64,000 nucleotides of DNA from an uncultured Lachnospiraceae bacterium (GTDB lineage: Bacteria > Bacillota > Clostridia > Lachnospirales > Lachnospiraceae): assembly GCA_910588285.1 (NCBI GenBank), contig CAJUQB010000001.1, positions 1 through 64,000 on the forward strand, written 5' to 3'. Every line of letters starts with the position of its first letter. Position 1 is the first letter of the stretch. Shown here in pieces: positions 34,432 to 42,659 of this stretch. Position numbers and translations under genes: made by a program. The notes under the pieces are model-generated. The model ran no database searches. It was not told the DNA's origin and saw only the letters and a program-made list of their open reading frames with translations.

Positions 34432-35505
34432 ATGAAGATATCATACGGCAGCAGTAAGAGAGGAGATGTGTCAGAGGCATTAAGAACGATTACAGAGCCT
34501 GCGGCGCTGTTTTTTTCCGTTGCCAGTGAAGATATGCTTGAGCGCGCAGCCCATGACATTGAGAAGGCCTTTCCGGGCGTAGCGTCAATCGGAGGAGTGG
34601 GGCAGGCCTATATGGACAAGCAGTCCTTTGATTCCGGACTGACGGTTCTGGCGATGAAGGAGAATATTAAGGTTGCGGCGGATGTTCTGGAGCAGGCGTC
34701 TGTTATGCCAATCAAATACATCCGCCGGCTTGAGAATGCCATCAAGGAGGTAGGCGGGGAGAAGGGCAGAACGGCCTGCTTTGATATCTGCTCGGCAGGG
34801 GCAGATGTCCGGGCTGTCACAACATTGTCCAATTATCTCTGCCGCCATGGCTATGATCTTGCAGGCGGCACCAGCAATTCGGCTGCAGTTGCCTGCAATG
34901 GGAAGATTTATAAGGATGCATGCGCCTTTTTCATCTTCAAGAACCTCCGTGGAAGGATCAAATCCTACAAGGAGAATATCTACATACATCCCCAGGGAAA
35001 TGAAAAGCAGTTTATGGTGACAGAGGCAGACCCCAAGGAATATCGGATCCGCACCCTGGAGAGCGTGTCTGCGGAGAAGGTATATACGTCAGAGCTGGGA
35101 ATCAGCAGGGACAAGATTACCACCCAGACCTTCAAGAATCCCTTTGGTCATGTCTGCGATTCCGATACCTATATTGTCTCCATCAAGGGTGTGGAGGCAG
35201 ACGGGAGCATTATCACATTCCGTCCGGCAAACAAGATGGACTTTTTGACTATATTGAGCATGGGCGACTACCGGGAGGTGGTGCAGGATACTATTTCCAG
35301 GATTAAGAGGGATCTTGGGAGCGCCTCGGCAGTGCTGTCCGTCAATTGTCTGTTCCGGTATATCATGTTCAACGATGACCATTATTGGGACAATTATCTT
35401 ACAGAGATGTGCCGCAGCTTTTCACATGCAGGCATGGTTGGAGTCGGTGAACATTATAATACGCAGTTTGTCAATCAGACAATGTGCTGTCTGGCATTTG
35501 AGTAG
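34432..35505 (+). CDS. FIST-domain sensory protein
   Basis: 357 aa from ATG 34432, eight bases after GGAGG; ATG 34417 is less well placed. The FIST N-terminal half covers SEALRTITEPAALFFSVAS through DLAGGTSNSAAVACNGK. The FIST_C half ends in VGVGEHYNTQFVNQTMCCLAFE. FIST proteins bind small ligands and signal through an associated output domain. The output here is the chemoreceptor-like protein encoded 12 bp downstream. Confidence 0.88.
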   Translation: MKISYGSSKRGDVSEALRTITEPAALFFSVASEDMLERAAHDIEKAFPGVASIGGVGQAYMDKQSFDSGLTVLAMKENIKVAADVLEQASVMPIKYIRRLENAIKEVGGEKGRTACFDICSAGADVRAVTTLSNYLCRHGYDLAGGTSNSAAVACNGKIYKDACAFFIFKNLRGRIKSYKENIYIHPQGNEKQFMVTEADPKEYRIRTLESVSAEKVYTSELGISRDKITTQTFKNPFGHVCDSDTYIVSIKGVEADGSIITFRPANKMDFLTILSMGDYREVVQDTISRIKRDLGSASAVLSVNCLFRYIMFNDDHYWDNYLTEMCRSFSHAGMVGVGEHYNTQFVNQTMCCLAFE

Positions 35506-35517
35506 GGGGAAAAAGAC

Positions 35518-36477
35518 GTGTTTAAATTATTTGGAACTGCTGGAAACAAAGACAATGAACAGGATTTTGCATCCGCTGCGGCAGCAAACAGGCAGGCGGA
35601 TTTTGACAAGCATCCCTTGGATTATGCATTGACAAGCGCATATGGGATTGTCAATGAGCTGGCGGAGGATGTCTTTCTGACCACCCAGAAGATGCGGTAT
35701 GCAACCGAGCAGCTCTCTGCGCTGAAGGATGATATCATCGGGCCCCAGGGTGAGGTAAGCGCGCTGAATGACGGGTTTGCAGATATCACTGATGCGGCGG
35801 AGCATTTCAGCGATGTGGAGACTGAGATTGATGTCTCCGTCTCAGAGGCGCAGCGGCAGATGGATCAGCTGAAGCAGGATTCCAACTCTTTGCAGAAGAA
35901 TTTTAAAGATATGTCCCAAACCTTTGATATGCTTCAGGATGCATTGGACCAGATTGGAAAAAGCCTGGCAGGGATCCGGGAGGTTGCCGACCAGACGAAT
36001 CTCCTGGCTCTGAATGCAAGTATCGAGGCAGCCAGGGCCGGAGAACAGGGAAAAGGCTTTGCGGTTGTGGCAGAGGAGGTAGGCAAGCTGGCAAAGCTGA
36101 GCCGCGATATGGTTGAGGGCATTCATGCCAGTATTCTGGAGGTAGAGCGCCAGAGCAGTGAGCTGAACAAGTTTATTCAGATTTCCGACGAAGCGGTGCT
36201 CAGCAATATCAAGAGCATTGAGGAGACAAGCAAATACTTTGACGACGTGAAGCGCAGTGCATCCGGTACGGCAGAGGTCCGGGAGGCAATTGAGGGCGCG
36301 GTGGAGAGGAACCGTGAATACGTGAGAACGGTCCAGGATTCCCTGTCCGGAACTGCCGGTATTTACAGTGATATTATTGACAAGATGGATATTGACGACA
36401 GCAAGAAGGGCGTGCTGATTGAGTCGTTCGAGAATATTATTGAGCAGGCTATTGCCATGGTGGAGGAGCTGCCCTGA
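35518..36477 (+). CDS. Soluble methyl-accepting chemotaxis-type signalling protein
   Basis: 319 aa from GTG 35518 behind GGGGGAAAAAG. There are no membrane segments. It is a long coiled coil with the receptor hairpin tip: IREVADQTNLLALNASIEAA, then RAGEQGKGFAVVAEEVGKLA (near residues 155-195). It should form trimers of dimers that contact CheA/CheW. It has no input domain of its own, so the FIST protein is the likely sensor partner. Confidence 0.92.
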   Translation: MFKLFGTAGNKDNEQDFASAAAANRQADFDKHPLDYALTSAYGIVNELAEDVFLTTQKMRYATEQLSALKDDIIGPQGEVSALNDGFADITDAAEHFSDVETEIDVSVSEAQRQMDQLKQDSNSLQKNFKDMSQTFDMLQDALDQIGKSLAGIREVADQTNLLALNASIEAARAGEQGKGFAVVAEEVGKLAKLSRDMVEGIHASILEVERQSSELNKFIQISDEAVLSNIKSIEETSKYFDDVKRSASGTAEVREAIEGAVERNREYVRTVQDSLSGTAGIYSDIIDKMDIDDSKKGVLIESFENIIEQAIAMVEELP

Positions 36478-36495
36478 CGCGCCTGACGGATTACA

Positions 36496-36535
36496 ATCAC
36501 TCTATGACATATTCAACTGTCATAGGGTGATTTTT
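36496..36535 (+). terminator. Terminator after the FIST-MCP operon
   Basis: ATCACTCTATGACA (36496-36509) pairs with TGTCATAGGGTGAT (36518-36531), 14 bp with one G-U pair, followed by TTTT. Confidence 0.85.
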
Positions 36536-36633
36536 GGTATTAGACATAAACATAGCGTGTCAGGGGGCAAGCGAAGCGATACGCCGTAAGGCAACCCTTG
36601 ATACAGCGGATGGAGTCAATACAAAATAGGAAA

Positions 36634-36673
36634 AAGAGGGAATGAAAAGACGTACTATCTTTCATTCCCTCTT
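36634..36673. terminator. Perfect 14-bp hairpin at the edge of the relict element
   Basis: AAGAGGGAATGAAA (36634-36647) and TTTCATTCCCTCTT (36660-36673) are exact complements. The 36536-36726 gap otherwise shows no gene. Confidence 0.6.
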
Positions 36674-36729
36674 GATTATATTTTTATGCCGCCTTGTTGT
36701 AATCAATAATCATAACTTCTCTCCCTGTG

Positions 36730-37005
36730 TGGTTTCAAGGACCATACACTTACAAGCTACTGCACCTATATACGGTTCTATCTGGATTATCTTTCCCGCA
36801 CCTCCACAAATCCCCGGAAGCGGTTTCCTGGGAGGAGCTGCGCGGTTTCATCCGGTGGCTCCAGAATTCCAGGAATCTTTCCGACCGCACAATCAACGGT
36901 GTGGTCTCGCAGCTGCGCTTTTTTACCCTCTATATGCGTTGGAATCGTGAAGTTGACAGGGCGATTGTAAGCGGTGTGGCGGAAAAACGGAGATACAACA
37001 GATAA
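36730..37005 (+). pseudogene. Tyrosine recombinase N-terminal (core-binding) domain remnant, frameshifted
   Basis: One frame gives SYCTYIRFYLDYL and the next continues WEELRGFIRWLQ, then LSDRTINGVVSQLRFFTLYM. Together these read as the SAM-like core-binding domain of a phage-type integrase, with a frameshift near 36800. No catalytic domain follows directly. Confidence 0.7.
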
Positions 37006-37085
37006 AAAAAGGGTACATCTCTGATCGCATCAAAGAATCTTTTGATGTATTCGGTAATTAGCCGGAAAGATTAGGAATTATCATT

Positions 37086-37748
37086 ATGAGTGCTGTTGCG
37101 GTGTTGGCAATGCTGATTTCAAAGATGCTGCAAAAAACAAGGGAACTGTCTGCAAAATTCTTTGATACAGAGCAGATACAACCGCAGATGCCGGTGCAGG
37201 AATCTGTCCCCCAACCGCTCGAAATGGAAACACAGACCAAGCCGAAGATACCGCCCAAGCCTGTCATGTCAGCCGAAGCAGCCGCTTATCCAAAGCTGTT
37301 TAAGATTTACACGGAATTGAAACGACAGAATGAGATTATTTTTGAGACAGAAAAAGAACGCAATGCATGGGAGCTTGAGCGTGACGACCTAAAAGGTATT
37401 GCAAGGTTTACTAAGAAAGGTGAACTGCAAAGCAAAATTGACCGTAAAAATGAAGAAATTGACATCTTAAAAATCGGACTGTCCGGCATTGCCAAAAGAT
37501 ATGGTTATCAGAATGTGCAGGAGTTTTACCGGATTTACAACAAAACTCATAGTGCTTATGTAGATTATAAGGAACAGGAAGCTAATTGGGAAAAATGCTA
37601 TGGTAAGAACAGTCAAAGTCAGGATAAAAAAAGTGTGCTTGAGCGGCTGAAAAATCCATCTCAAAAAACAGAGAACTATCAGCAGCAAAAAAAATCAAAA
37701 GTAAAGGCAGAGGGGCGAGGTAATCGCCCCGTTGGAAATTATATATGA
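37086..37748 (+). pseudogene. C-terminal part of a mobilisation relaxase (MobA/MobL type)
   Basis: 220 aa, charged and helical: YPKLFKIYTELKRQNEIIFE, then GIARFTKKGELQSKIDRKNE and YGYQNVQEFYRIYNK. This is the coiled C-terminal region of clostridial relaxases on mobilisable elements. The nicking domain with its His triad is absent. The frame opens with an ATG and a plausible membrane-like start, so a small product could still be made. Confidence 0.62.
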
Positions 37749-37878
37749 TGTTTATGTGTACATATTTTAGACAAAAACAACAAGAACTTGCGAATTATAT
37801 CGCAAACATAGCCTAAAACATTGACATTTTATTTCCAGTAATATACAATGATATTTAATAGAATGAGGAATGTGCATT

Positions 37879-38091
37879 ATGAAAATAAGTTATAAAAAAT
37901 TATGGATACTGCTTATTGAAAAAGATATATCTCCCGCTATGCTAAGGAAAGATTTAAATATTGCTTCCGGAACAATGACAAAAATGCGGCGAAATGAGGA
38001 AGTAGCACTTTCGGTACTTTTGCGAATATGTGAGTATTTGAATTGTAACATAGGGGATATATGTGATGCGGTGCGTATAGAGCAAGAATGA
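37879..38091 (+). CDS. Small XRE-family (Cro/CI) DNA-binding protein
   Basis: 70 aa from ATG 37879 behind GAGGAA. MKISYKKLWILLIEKDI onward has the short Cro/CI helix-turn-helix layout (AMLRKDLNIASGTMTKMRRN) and a conserved LNCNIGDICD end. It is a common cargo/regulator gene of clostridial integrative elements. Confidence 0.85.
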   Translation: MKISYKKLWILLIEKDISPAMLRKDLNIASGTMTKMRRNEEVALSVLLRICEYLNCNIGDICDAVRIEQE

Positions 38092-38129
38092 TATATATTC
38101 ATTATTCAAATTTAGGAGGATATAAATTC

Positions 38130-38979
38130 ATGACAGATTTGAAGCTCGAAAGTGGTGAGAAAATCATATATTATTTTCAAAAGACAAGTTTGATGTTGAA
38201 AAGAAGTCGCTTGACTTGATTAGTGATTATAATGGTGAAATTCAGGTCAGCGTTGTGAAGGACGATGAGTTTGATGTGGCACTGCATATTTTTTTCAATG
38301 ATGGGACGGACTATTTATATTCTTTAGGGGAAGATATTCCTAAAAGTGTATATTTGCAATGGGAAAACGCTATAAAGCGTGCTGTAATAGAAAATAGGAA
38401 AAATGTACCTTTAAAGGCAGAGGATAATAATGGGAATGCAGAAAGTACATATAGCATGACCGCCAGAGAAAAAGCAACTGAAGTGAATGAATCTATAAAT
38501 GTTCCAAATGTTAAATTTTGCCCGAAATGTGGCACTAAAAATAATAATGAAGCGAATTTTTGTCAAAGTTGTGGCAGTCCTATACAGGTAATAAATAATT
38601 TGCAGAAAGTTGAAAATCGGTTGAAGTTCCTCAAAATAGTGACCCCACATATTCTGAACGGCAACAAGAATATGCAGGGAAAATCATAAAATGTCCGTCT
38701 TGTGGGGAAATTTGGGATGCATTTATATTGAAGTGTCCAACATGTGGATATGAATTGCGAGGAGCACGTTCTAATCAGGCACTTAGTGAACTGTTTGCTA
38801 AGTTAGAGGCCATTGATTTACAACCTGATAATAATGTACGGCTAAAAAAACATAATAATTCTAACGAAATAAAAGAAAAGGAAAAACAAAAAATTGCTCT
38901 GATAAGAAATTTTCCCATACCAAATACTAGAGAGGATTTGTATGAATTTTTGATAATAATAGGCAACTTATGGCAGTAA
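38130..38979 (+). pseudogene. Zinc-ribbon protein gene broken by two frameshifts
   Basis: It starts behind AGGAGG at ATG 38130 (MTDLKLESGEKIIYYFQ). It continues in a second frame from about 38185 (KFDVEKKSLDLISDYNGEIQ) to the zinc ribbon CPKCGTKNNNEANFCQSCGS. After a second shift near 38640 a third frame gives another ribbon (CPSCG...CPTCGYELRG). Each part is coherent, so this was one gene of about 280 codons. Confidence 0.72.
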
Positions 38980-39284
38980 CAAAGGATGTTGCCACTGCAA
39001 CTGTAAAAGCTGAAACTGAAGCAAAGGTCAAGGATATTGCCGCAAAGCAACGAATAGAAGCCGAACATTATGAGGAAACGCTTCGCATTCAGCGTGAAGA
39101 AGGGCAGTACGCCCAGCACAAGCAAACTCAGTCTGTAAACATTGGCGCTTTTCAAGTTGAAAAGCAAGCCGAAGTTGGTGTTGCGGGAGCAAATGCGCTC
39201 GGACAAATGGGCTCAAATGGTGCTGGAGACTACATAAAATTATTATTGGAGGCGGATTTGTGGATAATAAAAAAACGGACATAA
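38970..39284 (+). pseudogene. SPFH/virion-core-like protein, C-terminal fragment
   Basis: The frame reads KDVATATVKAETEAKVKDIA, then QREEGQYAQHKQTQSVNIGA and GANALGQMGSNGAGD. This is the coiled tail typical of SPFH-domain proteins. The SPFH domain is missing and the end runs into the next gene, so this is a fusion scar. Confidence 0.55.
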
Positions 39285-40258
39285 TAAACGATATGGAATT
39301 TACGTCTTTATTTCAAAAATCTAAAGAGCTGATTGATAATTTATCCGCATATCTTACAGAAGAATATGGAAGAGGTTTTTCTAGAAGTAATGTTGCGGGA
39401 ATGAGACAGTTCTACATGACTTATAAAGATAGAGAAAATGAAATTATCCAATCACAGATTGGACAATTGGGACAAGGAATCGGAATTGTCCAATCGGGAA
39501 TTGGACAATTGGACATAGTGTATTCCAAATTGCCATTTAAACTGAGTTGGACGCATTATCAGGTACTTATGCGCATTGAAGATAAAGAGGAGAGAGATTT
39601 TTATGAAAAAGAAGCGATACGTTCCGGCTGGAATGTATCTACTTTAAAAAGGCAGTATCATTCCAGCCTTTATGAAAGGCTTGCTTTAAGCAGGAATAAA
39701 GATGATGTACTGCGATTGGCAAATGAGGGCGCAGTACCGCAAAAGCCAGAGGATATTTTACATACGCCATATATTCTTGAGTTTGCTGGATTGGAGGATA
39801 AGGCATCTTACCATGAAAGTGATTTGGAATCGGCAGTCATTGACAAAATGCAGAAATTTTTATTGGAATTGGGGAAAGGCTTTTTATTTGAACAGCGTCA
39901 GAAGCGTTTTACGTTCCATGACAAAAATTTTTATGTTGATTTAATTCTATATAACCGCTTATTGCGGTGTTATGTGCTTATTGATTTTAAGGTAGATGAG
40001 CTTACTCATCAGGATTTAGGACAAATGCAGATGTATGTCAATTATTATGACCGTTATGAAAGAATAGAAGGAGAAAATCCAACAATCGGCATTCTGCTTT
40101 GCAAAAAAAGTGATGAAGCACTGGTTGACTTGACATTGCCGGAAGATGCCAATATTTATGCAAAAGAGTACGAATTATATCTGCCGGACAAAAAAGTATT
40201 GCAACGAAAGTTAAAAGAATGGCTTGATGAAGAACATGACAAAAATAGTGAGATATAG
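39260..40258 (+). CDS. DUF1016 (YhcG-type) PD-(D/E)XK nuclease family protein
   Basis: 332 aa from GTG 39260 behind GGAGG. The DUF1016 N-terminal part is present from KSKELIDNLSAYLTEEYGRG, with the LSWTHYQVLMRI motif. The C-terminal nuclease core has FYVDLILYN...CYVLIDFKVDEL, the PD-(D/E)XK pattern. The usual first 40 or so residues (with the Y-W-x-I-G-R motif) are lacking, probably lost at the junction with the SPFH fragment. Near residues 62-85 a tandem IGQLGQGIGIVQSGIGQLD stretch is unusual. Family members are linked to mobile elements and may act in DNA repair or defence. Confidence 0.82.
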   Translation: MDNKKTDIINDMEFTSLFQKSKELIDNLSAYLTEEYGRGFSRSNVAGMRQFYMTYKDRENEIIQSQIGQLGQGIGIVQSGIGQLDIVYSKLPFKLSWTHYQVLMRIEDKEERDFYEKEAIRSGWNVSTLKRQYHSSLYERLALSRNKDDVLRLANEGAVPQKPEDILHTPYILEFAGLEDKASYHESDLESAVIDKMQKFLLELGKGFLFEQRQKRFTFHDKNFYVDLILYNRLLRCYVLIDFKVDELTHQDLGQMQMYVNYYDRYERIEGENPTIGILLCKKSDEALVDLTLPEDANIYAKEYELYLPDKKVLQRKLKEWLDEEHDKNSEI

Positions 40259-40274
40259 AAATTTTTTGCGTTTT

Positions 40275-40315
40275 CAGGGCTAATTTGTGACTCCAAAATC
40301 AGCCCTGATTTTGTG
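40275..40315 (+). terminator. Terminator after the DUF1016 gene
   Basis: TCAGGGCT and AGCCCTGA flank a loop and are followed by TTTTG, close behind the DUF1016 stop. Confidence 0.6.
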
Positions 40316-40512
40316 GGTTTTCATGAAATCTACCACAGTTCTAATGAATCCGCTACATTAATCCACATTTGCAAGTTGCCATCGAGTGCTAACGAGCATA
40401 TTCAAGCGGTTCATCTATTGCCAGTGCATCTAAGGCACATTGCGAGCAAGGAGTAGTCCTCAACCCATCTTCAGCTTTATTACAGTCAATCCGCAAAAGA
40501 TACCCATCAAAG

Positions 40513-40896
40513 GTGGTTATATCAATGCTGTTGTGGTACATATTATTACATACAAAAACTAATCGTGACCGTTATGTGGTACTTGTCCCAAAAGCGATAT
40601 CTATTTTGAACAAAATTCCAAAACAAGGTAGCTATATCTTAATGCGGAATGGGGAACGAATTACCGCCCGGCAGATTGCCTATGTACTTGAAAAATATGC
40701 GGAGCGTGAAGGAACAGCTACAAAAAGCACGCATAAAATGCGAAAAACCTATGCAAGTATGCTCAATACAAACAGTGTACCTTTAGATTGCATCCGGGAA
40801 ATGCTCGGTCACAGCAGTTTGTCAACCACGCTAGGATACGTATACAACCCATTAACAGAATCAGAGACATATAACCTTATATCACAGGCTTTATAG
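40513..40896 (+). pseudogene. Tyrosine recombinase C-terminal catalytic fragment
   Basis: 127 aa. It keeps the second half of the catalytic domain: H-K-M-R in STHKMRKTYAS, L-G-H-S-S, and the nucleophile Tyr in TLGYVYN. The first catalytic Arg and the whole core-binding domain are missing. The frame starts in sequence with no ribosome-binding site. The 40259-40512 gap upstream shows no continuation. It is likely the 3' end of an integrase from an element inserted beside the tRNA gene. Confidence 0.72.
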
Positions 40897-40926
40897 ACTG
40901 TCTTCAAATTTGCAGACACAAAAAAA

Positions 40927-40955
40927 CGGAAACGCTGTATGTATCAACGTTTCCG
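40927..40955 (-). terminator. Terminator of the tRNA-Gly gene
   Basis: CGGAAACG/CGTTTCCG stem (40927-40934, 40948-40955) followed on the minus strand by six Ts. Confidence 0.8.
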
Positions 40956-40968
40956 CCAATTTTCAAAG

Positions 40969-41041
40969 AGCGCGAGACGGGACTCGAACCCGCGGCCCCG
41001 ACCTTGGCAAGGTCGTGCTCCACCAACTGAGCCACTCGCGC
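40969..41041 (-). tRNA. tRNA-Gly (anticodon GCC)
   Basis: Read on the minus strand: acceptor GCGCGAG pairs with CTCGCGC. The D arm has GGCTCAGTTGGT, the anticodon stem-loop is CGACC-TTGCCAA-GGTCG with anticodon GCC, and the T loop is GGTTCGAGTCC. The length is 73 nt. CCA is not encoded. Its 3' end faces the relict mobile element. Confidence 0.96.
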
Positions 41042-41201
41042 GTAAGTATTACTGTCAAACGACTTATTAATAATACAACATGAAAGTATATTTGTCAATA
41101 GAAAAACGAAAATTTTTTTAAAAATTTTTTGAGGGATTTTTTCGCATATATCCGCCTGCTTTGGCATACATTAAATCAAGTGAAAATGCAGGAGGCGCCC
41201 T

Positions 41202-41642
41202 TTGAGCTCCCGAACAAAAATTGTGGTTCTCCATATGAAGGAATTGGTATACACGGTGATATTCGCGGCCTTGGGAATATTTTTGCTCCTGCTTCTGATC
41301 TTTATGTTCCTGCCGGATAAAAAGAAGGAAGCAGAGGAGACCATGCAGTACATATCAGGTGTGTATACCTCATCCGTACAATTTAACGACAGCGCCATTG
41401 ACGTGGAGGTGGTGATAGATAACAACCGGATTAACGCCATTTCGCTGGTCAATCTGGACGAGACGGTGGCGGCTATGTATCCGCTGATGCAGCCGGCTCT
41501 TGACAGTATCAGCCAGCAGGTCTATGAGAAGCAGTCCACAGAGAATATTACATGTGCAGAGGATAATCAATATACCTCCATGGTTTTGCTGAAGGCCATT
41601 GACAGTGCGCTGGAGAAGGCAAGGCCGGAAAATCAGCAGTAA
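41202..41642 (+). CDS. Small membrane-anchored FMN-binding-like protein
   Basis: 146 aa from TTG 41202, six bases after GGAGG; an ATG at 41235 has no site. It has one N-terminal membrane helix (VIFAALGIFLLLLLIFMF). A domain resembling the FMN-binding fold follows: GVYTSSVQFNDSAIDVEVVI, INAISLVNLDETVA, and a C-terminal segment where AEDNQYTSMVLLKAID replaces the usual GAT-x-TS flavin motif. The flavinylation Thr context is not fully conserved, so cofactor binding is uncertain. Confidence 0.6.
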   Translation: MSSRTKIVVLHMKELVYTVIFAALGIFLLLLLIFMFLPDKKKEAEETMQYISGVYTSSVQFNDSAIDVEVVIDNNRINAISLVNLDETVAAMYPLMQPALDSISQQVYEKQSTENITCAEDNQYTSMVLLKAIDSALEKARPENQQ

Positions 41643-41661
41643 AATAAGAAATACGGGAATG

Positions 41662-41701
41662 GGAAGGGGCTTTGTCAGATGCGGTCTGGCAGGCCCCTTC
41701 C
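41662..41701 (+). terminator. Hairpin after the FMN-binding-like gene
   Basis: GGAAGGGGC (41662-41670) pairs with GCCCCTTCC (41693-41701); no T-run follows. Confidence 0.45.
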
Positions 41702-41855
41702 AAGGCGTGGAGGAGATTTCGCAGATGCTTTTGCAAAGAGATAAATCCGAATACATAGCTTAATAAATTTTTTTCTTCTATTCGCCCTTCCCATATGATA
41801 AAATAGAACGGTATTGCAAATCAAAAGCAAAGGTTCAGCTATGGAAGGAGACAGC

Positions 41856-42659
41856 ATGAGGTTTACGATTGAACATTTGTCAAAGAACTATGAGAGTAAG
41901 CAGGTACTGCGGGATATTGATTTTACCTTCGAAGCGGGGAAGATCTACGGCCTGCTTGGGCGCAACGGGGCGGGCAAGACCACCCTCTTCAACTGCATCA
42001 ATGGGGATCTCCGGTTTGACAGCGGGGACTTCTATTTCAGCGGGGCACAGGCCGGGCAGTCCCAGAGCGGGATCCCGGAGGAAGCAGGGCTGCCCGGGGA
42101 AGAGCCGGAGGGGCCAAAAGGGCACAGGGAAGAGCCGGAGGGGCCAAAACGGTGCAGGGCAAAGCCTGAGGATATCGGGTATGTGCTTTCCACGCCTACG
42201 GTGCCGGAGTTTTTGACCGGGCGGGAGTTCCTGAAATTTTTTCTGGACATCCATGAGGGAGACATCCAGGAGCCAAAAGCCATGGATCGTTATTTTGAAA
42301 TGATGGGAATCCGTCCGGAGGATCAGAACCGCTTACTGAAGGATTATTCTCATGGTATGAAGAATAAAATGCAGATGCTGATCAATATTATTGCCCAGCC
42401 CAATCTGCTGCTGCTGGACGAGCCCTTGACCTCCCTGGATGTGGTGGTGGCCGAGGAGATGAAGCAGCTGCTGCGCTCCCTGAAAAGGGACAGGATCATC
42501 ATTGTTTCCACCCACATCATGGATTTGGCCCTGGATCTCTGTGATGAGATCGTGCTGCTGAACCATGGGGAGCTGGAGAAGGTGGACAAATCCAACCTGG
42601 ACAGCCAGGCCTTCAAGGAGAAGATCATAGAGGCGCTGCGGGAGGAAAAGGATGATTAG
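41856..42659 (+). CDS. ABC transporter ATP-binding protein, pair 1
   Basis: 267 aa from ATG 41856, five bases after AAGGAG. Walker A is G-R-N-G-A-G-K-T-T, Walker B is LLLLDEPLTSLD, and the signature region is DYSHGMKNKMQML, a weak variant of LSGGQ. A 45-residue insertion between Walker A and the Q-loop region is built from Glu/Gly/Pro/Lys repeats (EEPEGPKG). Overlaps its permease by eight bases. Confidence 0.9.
   Translation: MRFTIEHLSKNYESKQVLRDIDFTFEAGKIYGLLGRNGAGKTTLFNCINGDLRFDSGDFYFSGAQAGQSQSGIPEEAGLPGEEPEGPKGHREEPEGPKRCRAKPEDIGYVLSTPTVPEFLTGREFLKFFLDIHEGDIQEPKAMDRYFEMMGIRPEDQNRLLKDYSHGMKNKMQMLINIIAQPNLLLLDEPLTSLDVVVAEEMKQLLRSLKRDRIIIVSTHIMDLALDLCDEIVLLNHGELEKVDKSNLDSQAFKEKIIEALREEKDD
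42101..42165 (+). repeat. Coding 30-bp tandem repeat in the ABC ATPase
   Basis: Two copies of GAAGAGCCGGAGGGGCCAAA, about 30 bp apart, create the EEPEGPK insertion between nucleotide-binding motifs. Confidence 0.8.
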
